Assembly: GCA_008973525.1 (NCBI GenBank)
Contig: WACJ01000116.1
Coordinates: forward strand, 744,001-808,000
From: Stenopsyche tienmushanensis
Taxonomy: Eukaryota > Arthropoda > Insecta > Trichoptera > Stenopsychidae
DNA length: 64,000 nucleotides
Direction: 5' to 3'
The position numbers and the translations under genes were made by a program. Positions within the stretch are counted from its first letter, which is position 1, and each line of letters starts with the position of its first letter. Positions 24,054 to 32,801 of the stretch are shown here, piece after piece. The notes beneath the pieces are model-generated. The model saw only the letters and a list, made by a program, of their open reading frames with translations. It was not told the origin of the DNA and did no database searches.

Positions 24054-24985
24054 TAGAGCCTCAACAAGCGCATGGCAAAGCAGGCGCCCGCCATGGGCGC
24101 AACTGGACTTGGGATGCAAACCGCAAAATACCGACCCGACCTAGAGTTGCACATGATGTTTATTTTACTCGACCATATTATTTTACATGAACCAATACTG
24201 ATTGACTCTGTCCGTATTTATATTCGGGTGGTTGTTAGACTCCACGATGTCCACCCATAAAACCCCAGGGGGGGAGGGGGAGCCAACCCTACGCCCGTGG
24301 GCAACGGTTGAACTTTTAGGGTAATGATGTGGAGTAGAGGGGCGCAAAAGTAACCTTGTCGGTTTGCTCATCAAACGCAGCTGGGCTAGCCCAGCTAACA
24401 TGAGTTGCGTACGTAGGTCACCCTGTGCTGCGTACCCATAAAGGATTTGTGGAACAGCTGTAGTTGTACAGTAGTTGGTGGAGGCTGTATCAAAGGCACC
24501 ACCACTATCTTCAACAGTCAATGCACACAGAGGAGAACGGGTTTAGGCTGTTCGAATGGCGACTCACCTCCGTGGCTAGGTACAAGTGACGGAACCGATA
24601 CGAGTACCATGGAGCATACGGAGCAAAAGGGGTGCTAAGGGGCTAAAACATCAGTGGACGACATTCCAGTTAGTCGCTAACTGTCGTCTGTTTTGTCTGT
24701 TTTTATAATATATACTAAGTTGTCATGATGGTATGACATCCGATCGCGAGGCGATCGTCATATCAGTGATTCGAAAAGCGGACCGATTGGACATACAAGC
24801 TTTGTGGCCACTCCGTTCTTTTTTGGGGCTTTTTGCGACATTCAGTAAACGCCATCTATACGTTAGGTCGGGTACTTTTATTTAAAAATATACATTATAA
24901 TAATATTTAATATACTGCATTTATAATAGTATTAGTTAACATTTTAAAAAATGTATTTCCCGGGGGTGGGGGAGGGGATAGTCGC
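24054..24985 (+). mobile_element. family B copy B4, split by a 472-bp insertion
   Basis: The left part (AGAGCCTCAACAAGCGCATG, then GGCAAAGCAGGCGCCCGCCA) and the right part (GACCGATTGGACATACAAGC, about 24781) are parts of one B copy. The break falls in the B motif GACTCTGTCCGTTTTTATA. The right terminus has decayed, so no target duplication can be read for the B copy itself. Confidence 0.7.
24210..24707. mobile_element. GC-rich 472-bp insertion with 13-bp target duplication
   Basis: Insert 24223-24694, bounded by GTCCGTATTTATA (24210-24222) and GTCTGTTTTTATA (24695-24707), 11 of 13 identical; other B copies have this motif once. The insert begins TTCGGGTGGTTGTTAGACTC, contains a run CCCCAGGGGGGGAGGGGG, and ends GTCGTCTGTTTT. 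A long, variable-length duplication suggests target-primed retrotransposition, so a SINE or an internally deleted LINE is likely. It holds a 112-codon frame on the - strand (24183-24521), but that frame runs past the insert boundary and has no recognisable domain. Confidence 0.65.
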
Positions 24986-25065
24986 GAAAGAATTTCTTAC
25001 TATATAAGTAAAAAGAAGGTCAACATGAGAATTGATAAAATATTTTATGAAGTGAAAGGATTAAA

Positions 25066-25305
25066 AACGTGATTTCTCATACAAATTCCAACAACAAAAA
25101 AACAATTTTATTGACTCTAGGTGTAAAAATCCTTTTTTTCTCGAAACACTGGGATCCCGAATATTTTTTAAATTCTAGATTTCGTATTCAAAAGTCTTCT
25201 TCTTCAAAAGTTAGTCGGGGAGATTTGGAAAAATCTATACATAGCTACTATCAAAAAATTTATTGCAAAAGCAAAATGGTCTAGCCAAACCATTTTGCAA
25301 ACAGT
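25066..25305 (+). repeat. dispersed repeat family F, copy F2
   Basis: Aligns with F1 and with F3 reversed (blocks ATTTCTCATACAAATTCC, GGGATCCCGAATA, TCGGGGAGATTTGGAAA, AAATGGTCTAGCCAAACCA). Not coding. Confidence 0.6.
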
Positions 25306-27120
25306 TATTAAGTGAGGTAATAATGCTAGCTGCGGTTTTACCACGTGGCTGGGTACAAATTTTAAAGAGGGGTAAAATAAGTTTCCCTGATTGGCCATAG
25401 GGGAATTTTTTTGCTTTCTACCGTATAAAGATGTTCGTGATCGTATGGTAACGTAGTTTTATAATTTATCGCAACTTCGGATGAATGCGCTTTGAAATGT
25501 CAACTTGTACGTTTTTAAATTATCTCTCCCGGAAAAGTCAACGCTCGTGTATGTCAAAATTGAATCGAAGTGCGTATTACGCCCTTTATGGCATCAACTA
25601 TGATTTGAATAAGTTACGTTAGATAAATGCATTGTTTTAAGTATCCCGCCCTTCCCGGAATTGAGGTTGCCGAACTCTGCTATATGTATATAATTTACGC
25701 TAGATAAACGCCTCACATGTTGGTATGAATGTTGCGCGATAAGCTGTATCTGGTCGTGATATTTTTTTCAAAATTATATTAAAACTTGCGATATATATTG
25801 CTAAATGAGTTAATCGTCTGAAATGTTGGCGAGCAGGTCATGTGGTAAAGTGAATAAGTTGCATATGCCTTACGCGATCAAATACCTTTTCAATGTCTAA
25901 GACACATGCTATTGTTATGGAATATTTGAAGTAGTGTTTGGGCGCTATTTTTTGAATTTAAATTGTTCCCTGATTTATAATGATATTTTTTGCAGCGTGT
26001 GTTCCTATGTAAATTCAGTAGTAAGTCGCTTCATTTTTTTCTCGTGATCACGACTATTAATATCTATTCGCCTGTCATGGTGGCCAAATTTGTTAGCTGT
26101 TCATCAAATAGCAGTCATCAATGATCACAGTCACATTTTTTCATACGGGCAAAGGTTCATGGGTTATCATGGTAATAGATTTAGCAAAGATTTATGCATG
26201 GTCCTCATTGTGGTTTATTCGATCTAATTTTAGCTAGTTAAGTATAATGGTGGAGGCGCGACGTCGATCATTCGTTCGTTGACATGTAACTATTTAACAT
26301 ATCTATTCGTGCAAGAATAGAATTTGACCTAAAATAATCCTTTTTGTGTTTTTAAAACCATGTTTATATGTTTGAACAGACTTTCGATATGCTGCTTTTG
26401 TATGATGTAACTTATTGGCCAAAAGAATATCTGGAATATTCTTGTCATGTGTCAGCGATCTACGCTTTTGGAGACCTAAGGTTTATTTCTTGGCAGATTT
26501 CCCGTAGTCAATATCGTGGTGAAACGCTCCAAGCTCTCAAAAGGGTCGGATAAAAATGTTAAATATGAATCAATGTAAGGGTTTTTATATTTTTGCTCAT
26601 GGAGTTAAAATTCTGCAAAGTGGACGACTACAGTAATCTTTTAAAATTTTCGACTCATCGTGTGTGACGTCAATTACTATCATCGCTAATCGATAATACG
26701 TTTCATGTTGAATACGGTCAAGAGGCTGACATAACATGTAAATAGCTCGATAAAATGTAGGTCTATGATGACCTTTCAAGCCGCTAGAATTGCCAACATT
26801 CCTTTTGCGTGTTTCTTGTTCAACAACTTTTCTGTATTTTCATGTGCTCAATTGCTTAATGGATCCATTGAACGCCGCGATAAATGCACCGCCAGCTGAG
26901 CTTCCACTGTCCAAACAAATCCATCTGAAGATAAAACTGAAAATCTTAATACACACTAGAGTACAATTTATTTACATTTAAATGGCGAAACGTTAGACAA
27001 GTATAAAACTTGTGTATACCTGTTTATGTGCAAGAATATATGATTTCAAAATTTGAAGCTAAATAAAAAAAAATTAGATGTATGTAAATATAAACAAAGT
27101 TGGTATAAAATGTTAAAATT
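25306..27120. other. AT-rich spacer, nothing firm
   Basis: Several 60-odd-codon frames but none with recognisable content. No RNA gene or repeat terminus identified. Confidence 0.45.
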
Positions 27121-27124
27121 ATAT

Positions 27125-27410
27125 GTGAATGTTTGGGGGAGTTCAGTCGCGTATTTGCGATCGAATTCTAGTGATTCAGATAGAGCATTCTTACATATTA
27201 AGCTCGGAGAGAGACACAGACGGAGAATGTCTTGCACGTTGTGTTCGAAGAGAGACAGAGACGGAATGAGTGTCTTGCGTACATCGTACGATTTTATAGG
27301 TCAATAACTCAAATTTATCGATTTCAAGTGTATTGTTTATGTTTACGCGAAGAAATTAACGAATATTATGTGCTATCGACAGTATTTTATATATTTGTGA
27401 ACAGAATTCA
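27125..27410 (-). repeat. dispersed repeat family E with internal duplication
   Basis: GTCGCGTATTTGCGATCGAA (27148) recurs diverged at 61670. AACGAATATTATGTGCTATC (27359) recurs at about 54462 and 55869. Between them a segment of about 40 bases is duplicated (GAGAGACACAGACGG... and GAGAGACAGAGACGG...). The second motif is shared with tails of a jockey-like LINE (41.3 kb), so this may be a LINE fragment. Confidence 0.45.
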
Positions 27411-27691
27411 TGCTTGATGAAAAAACGTGAACCTACTCTGATTATAATTTGATTTTTTAAATACGTGCTCATACCGTAGCTATACAAACAATTTAATTGT
27501 AGACCTTGATCATTTCAACAAGAATCAAACACCGTCCCACTAAGCCCTTAAAAAATGAAAATGTAAACGCAACAATGACCGCCATATCATATCCCATTGC
27601 CTTCTCCATTTAGAATATTATGGAGGTCAGTATCCGCTAAAAATACTGAATTGTAGATGCACATGTTCGCCATCATCTGAGCCGAACAAGG

Positions 27692-27885
27692 TTATCTGCA
27701 ACAAAAACCAAATCTTTCTGACTTTGTTCCATTGAGGGGTTTTACAAAATTTAGAATTAAAATATGAGTTCGGGATCCGTGTGTTTCGGAAAAAGTGATA
27801 TTTCTATTTTTAAACCTGGAGTCTATGAAAGTGGTCTGATCAGATCCAGTTTTTTTTTTCTTCATAGAATTTGTATGAGAAATCA
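27692..27885 (-). repeat. dispersed repeat family F, copy F3
   Basis: Reverse-oriented relative of F1 and F2: reversed it reads GATTTCTCATACAAATTC, then CACACGGATCCCGAACTC, then TTGTAAAACCCCTCAATGG as in F1. Ends undefined. Confidence 0.55.
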
Positions 27886-28339
27886 TGTTTTTCTTGAAAA
27901 CATATGTTTCATGTGATCTGTATTTTTACCTATGTAGTAAGACATCCTTTGGCATCATATGTTTGGAAAAATTTATATTTAGTGTGATGTTTTTTGCTTT
28001 TGAGCCAATCAACACCAAATCTGCATCAGTCAAAGTTACCTTCTATTGGTGAAGTATTACGTTTATGTTTTGACACTACCGCTGTAAATACCGGCTTAAG
28101 AAATGGAGCTTGTGTTCTTCTGGGGCAGAAAATGAAGAAAAAAAAAAATAGAAGACTTAAAGAGCTGCTGAATCTTTCCATCATTTACTTTCTGAAAGAA
28201 AGAAAGAAACAGAAATTCTGAAAAAATAGTTTCATTTAGGAAGCTTGCTGGAAATGATCATGCAGAATTGGCCAGAAGAACGAAAGCTCAGAAAAACAAA
28301 AAAAAACTGCATAATTTAATTTTTTTTTTGGTGGCAGCG

Positions 28340-29778
28340 ATGCTTCCTTTCCGGATCCTCCTGCATGTCCTTTGTTCTCCTGAACGTCGCCTGTGTGTCG
28401 GTTATGAGGATGCTTCTATTTTTCGTCGTCTTGTACGTTCAGCATCCTCCCTTTGCCGCATATCGCAAGTCGTGTATTTGCACCACGCATTCCATGCCCT
28501 AGCATCCGTTACCATTAAAGGTACCATGTTGCTAGGGGAGAACGAGCTGATTCCCAGCTCCTCTCATAGGGTGTCCCTTTTGGTGCTCCATGCTGGGCAG
28601 ACAAATGTCGTGTGTGCAGCATCGTCGTCCTCCGCTCAGCAGTGGTGGCATTCTGGGCCAGTTTCTTTACCTATTTTGTGTAGGTAGCTATCAAAACAGG
28701 CCTGCCCGGTGAGGACCTGAGTCAAGTGGTAGCACAGTTGACCGTGCTTTCTGGCTACCCAGGTTCGATATTAGCTCGTACGTCCTCCGACCTTTAGCGG
28801 AGTTGTTCTTTGCTTAGCGTTATTCTTGTCTTCACCTTTCTGTATTACCTGTCCCTCGTAAGCGAGCAGATCGATTCGACACTGTGCGATATGCAGCAGC
28901 CACCCTGATTGCGCTCCTTCTCTGGACTCTGGCCATGTTGAGCCTGGGCCTTTCAATTTATAGTGCCTCGGTCCATATCGGTGCGCCGTACAACTCCTAT
29001 TTGTTTTTGGGCCACCAATGTTGGACATCAACCTGGCCAGGTTCTCCGCGATGCTAGCCGCCTTCTCCGCGTGGGTGACGAATCGGAGCTTGTCATCAAT
29101 CTCCACCCCCAAATACCGAATGGATCTTGAGTATTTAATCTCGCAACCCCCGGTCATCAAAGGTGGGCGCGCCAACTTCCTGCGTCTTGTGAAAAAGAGG
29201 GCCTCCGTTTTTTGGACAGCGATCTCCAGACCAGCTCTTGTTAGCCACTTCTTGGCCTTCCTCAGCGTATCCTCGCAGGATCTCCGTGAAGTTGACTCCG
29301 TCCATTAGCGGCGTCCTCAGTAGTCTGTCGTACATCACAAAGCATCAATCCCTGTGAAACGCTTGCCGTATTTTTTCCCTTCTCTCGCCGTTGGCGTCTG
29401 CGTAGATAAGAGTTCTCCCGTGCAGGGCTACCATTCTGGTGAAGTATAGTGGGGTGTCAATTTCCTTCAAGGCCCTGAGGATCAGGTGCCATCTCGCTGA
29501 GTTGAAAACATTCTTGACGTCTAGTGCAGTCATAATTGTGTGTCTACTGGCTTTTACGCTGCCACACCACGCCTTTTTCACCGTGTCTACAACTTGGGTG
29601 ATGGCGTCGATTGTGGAGCGGCCTATATGGAAGCCTTACTGCTGTGGGGAGAGTCCCGTTTCGATTTGCTGCTGAAGTCACTGGAGGATAAGTCTCTCCA
29701 GCAGTTTCCCCAACCCATCCAGCAGGACCCTCACACAAAATGTAAGAGGGTTCAGCCAGACCATTTTCATTGACGGGA
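28340..29778 (-). pseudogene. R1-clade LINE reverse transcriptase, dead
   Basis: Non-LTR retrotransposon remnant, GC-richer than its surroundings. In 5'-3' order on the - strand: LLDGLGKLLERLI and GFHIGRSTIDAI near 29770-29610; motif A ALDVKNVFNSARW near 29530; MYDRLLRTPL near 29335; ALFF and IRYLGVEIDDKLRF near 29120-29080; SYLHKIGKETGPECHHC*AED and AAHTTFVCPAW at about 28690-28590, the CCHC knuckle typical of R1-clade C-termini. The GVPQGS block and the FADD catalytic block are deleted, and several frames are needed to read it. The upstream endonuclease and ORF1 are absent. Confidence 0.82.
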
Positions 29779-31682
29779 GGTAATAGAAACATGAGTGGAT
29801 ATCCCACACACAACATGTTTTATTTACATTTAAAAATCGAGCCTCCTTATTTAAAGACCCTATTGTTAAACGTGAAGACCACTGATTATTTCTATTCGCT
29901 ATAAATCGCGCGAAGCACGATCAGATATGCTATGACGATTAATTATCATATTCGGACATCTACAACGGCAATTCAAAAGTCCTCACCTAGTAACGTTATC
30001 CGCAATAAAAATCGCCAAATCGTGATTTTAGATAAATCATGATCACATTGTGATTTGTGACTTGATTCATTTACACCGAATTCGTCGTATTGTTATCACG
30101 TGTAAACTTTGCTATTAGATAAAGATTTTGGACTATCGTCGGTTGTGATTAAACGTCTTGCACTCAAATTTGTAAGCGATTTTCAGTGCGATGTAAACTC
30201 GTCTTGTATTGTACAAACAATTGTATTCTTGTTCTTTTTGAATTTCAGATGGGCGATATTTTATAAATATAATGTAGATTTGCCGCTGGACCAGGAGGGA
30301 GGCAGGCGGGCAATATGAGTTTCGTTTGGGAATTCATAGCAGTCTGGAGAGAGTGAGTATTGCCAGCTTTTAATATATGGGATGATTGATTGTTATAGAT
30401 AAAGCGCATCAAACTATGATTTATAATGTATCGATAATTAAGCAAACATTGATTCTAGAACACATGATTTATCTCTGATATGTGTGATAATATACGAGTG
30501 TTTCTCCATTACCTCATGAGTATGTCCATTACATGTAATTGATATCCTTGAAGCAGTCGTCAAGCTATTAAATACTTGTGATATATTTTATGGGAGATTA
30601 TATCTTTATGTGATTTCCAATGAATACCTGCGTTTGAAGTTAATTCTAAACGTGCAACATTGACATTTGTTAACACATTGTATGCGGGAGATGAAGCTCA
30701 CAGGCGTTGGCACGCTATTCGTTGAGCGCGAGAGACTTGCGAGTGATTGTGATCCTAGTCCTTTAGATTTGATTAGAAACATCTATTAATGCTATTTTAA
30801 GTGAAAATCTTTTTACACAAACATATATTTAAGACGATCGACATATGGTATCATTTTTGAATGGCCTTGAAATATAAAATCCGTTTTTTCACTGTAGAAG
30901 ATGTTTGATTCAGAATTGCATTGTTCGATTTTTAAACACCGCAAGACAAATAACAAGCAGATTCGTCTCCTCGATCGACATACATATTTGTTGACTAAAT
31001 ATATGGTCCAAAATTGATAACATTCAATCATATATCACTGAAATTGGCTGCAACCTATAAATCATGCGTGGAAGTATGTACATACATACAATTAATTTGC
31101 CATTTCATCACTCGTGCTAATATAATATTTTGAGATAATTTTTAATTCTAGATAAGCAAATTGAAAAATCGTCTATCTGCCATGCGAATTGTTTGACGAG
31201 CGTCAATGCATTGATCCGAAATTATTATCGTACGTTTCGGGTTACATTTGTTTAAAAATGTACTCACATTTTTAGATATGCGATTTTACCTTGACCAACT
31301 TCACCAAATTTAATTACACACAATCGTATGAATAGTGGTGCCCGAAATGCCATAATTATATTTCTGTAATACTCATGCAATTGGAGACCACAATTTATTA
31401 TTCTATATATGTACATATATACAACTATCCTATCATTTGGCCACATTTATCATTATCATTTGTGGTTATTATATATTTACATTATTTTTAATATATTCTA
31501 TTGAAATATTCACGACCCAGGCGTTATGCCTCATCTACATATCTTCCGATAAGAAATTTGCCTTAAACGGCGTCCTTTAAATTTGCATAGCTGTAAAAAT
31601 ACTACATCCAATGGAAAATGTATTAAATAGTGCAAATTTAACAATTGAATTCGATTATATAAAAATCATTGTTTGGGTTGAT
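29779..31682. other. AT-rich spacer with one weak exon candidate
   Basis: Contains the short exon candidate at 30249-30352 (separate entry). The motif TTAACACATTGTATGCGGG at 30669 resembles that at 11663. Otherwise nothing recognised. Confidence 0.4.
30249..30352 (+). CDS. weak candidate for a 5' coding exon
   Basis: A pyrimidine-rich acceptor (CTTTTTGAATTTCAG, ending 30248) and a consensus donor (AGA then GTGAGT at 30353) bracket 104 bases. Within it an ATG at 30315 encodes MSFVWEFIAVWR plus two bases. No downstream exon was found within the window, and no family can be named. Chance pairing of splice-like sites is quite possible. Confidence 0.22.
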
Positions 31683-32256
31683 GAACGCGTGACGCCCCCA
31701 TTTTCGTATGACACCATCAATTTGACTGATAAAAATCCTTTCTGCTGAGACACGGATTAAAACTCGCAAAATTCCCGATTTCCCGACAAATTATTTATTT
31801 CCGTCGCTGCAAATGAATTTTTATATACTATAATACTTTAGTGTGATTGGTAATTATATTACAGAGGAATATAAAAATTCTTAACCCCGTATCTATTATA
31901 TTTCATATCGATATTCCCATTATTAGAGTCGAGGTGTAGTAAATACATCACCGGTAGGGAAAGGTTAATATGACAATTTGAATAACATATATGTACACAT
32001 AGATTAGACAGTCACTGCTCCTATGCGTCGCCTAAGTTCGCCAATTAGTAATTACGCCACTGTTTCCAAGCGTCTAGATTTTGTCGGGAATGTCTCGATT
32101 TAGTAGCCTTCATCGTGTTGGTGAGGTGTACGATTTCTGTCAGATAAAAATTTCAATCCCGGGATCTTCGGGATTACGTTTTCTAATCCCGGGATTCTCA
32201 AGTACCTAAAACTGTCCGGGATCCCGGGATCCGGGATTCCGGGATTGGATTCCCTA
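31683..32256 (-). mobile_element. family C copy C3
   Basis: Reverse copy. Its intact terminus is at 32256 (GGGATTGGATTCCCTA). It keeps the extra segment with repeated CCCGGGAT motifs and the CCAATTAGTAATTACGCC block missing from C1. The far end stops within CCCCCATTTTCGTATGACA and GATGAACGCG; the second inverted repeat is absent, so it is truncated. Confidence 0.75.
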
Positions 32257-32569
32257 CTCATATGATTATTAGGAACTTGTATGTTAAGATATTCAAAAGC
32301 TACCAGCATGGTATTTGAATATATGTACTTGTATTGTTATTGTCTATATTTTTCATCATAGCGAATTAGCAGAAGCCTATGATACATATGACCTATTGTT
32401 TTTTCTGTGGTTTCGGGTTTTCCAATTTCTTGAATTTACATCGAAGCACAATGTATTTATTTTAATTTTGATGAATTAATAATATGAGTTCAAAGACTTT
32501 TTAATACATAACGAAAATATTGCTGTTTTTCAGTTCCAGCTTCAAGTCTAATTTTTAATTAAGTTAAAT

Positions 32570-32781
32570 CTAAACCAGAATAAAGGGCGTGATCGTAATT
32601 CAGCGATAGCAGATACAATATGATGTACACAGTCCCTAATTATATTTTTTTTCTAAATTTCGGTTAGTGTTGATGATTTATCTCCTATTTTATCTAAAAT
32701 ATCTCGACATGTACTTTTTATAAAAAAAAGCCTTTAAAAATCGCATAACTTCGAAATCGCACAAAAAAAGGTGTGAGTATA
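32570..32781 (-). mobile_element. TIR element family A, truncated copy A3
   Basis: The reversed left end of family A (CCTTTTTTTGTGCGATTTCG) lies at about 32755-32772. The homologous TAAATCATCAACACTAACCG follows, and homology with A1 ends near 32570 at TTTATTCTGG. The right half is missing. It directly abuts the poly(T) of the jockey element, separated by about 20 bases. Confidence 0.65.
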
Positions 32782-32801
32782 CGTTTTGAATATTTTCAGA
32801 A

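Noticed and set aside
24183..24521. 112-codon - strand ORF
   Set aside because: Crosses the boundary between the 472-bp insert and the family B copy and has no recognisable domain.
28268..28687. 139-codon + strand ORF with hydrophobic start
   Set aside because: It is the antisense of the R1-clade relic (the CCHC region reads on the other strand).
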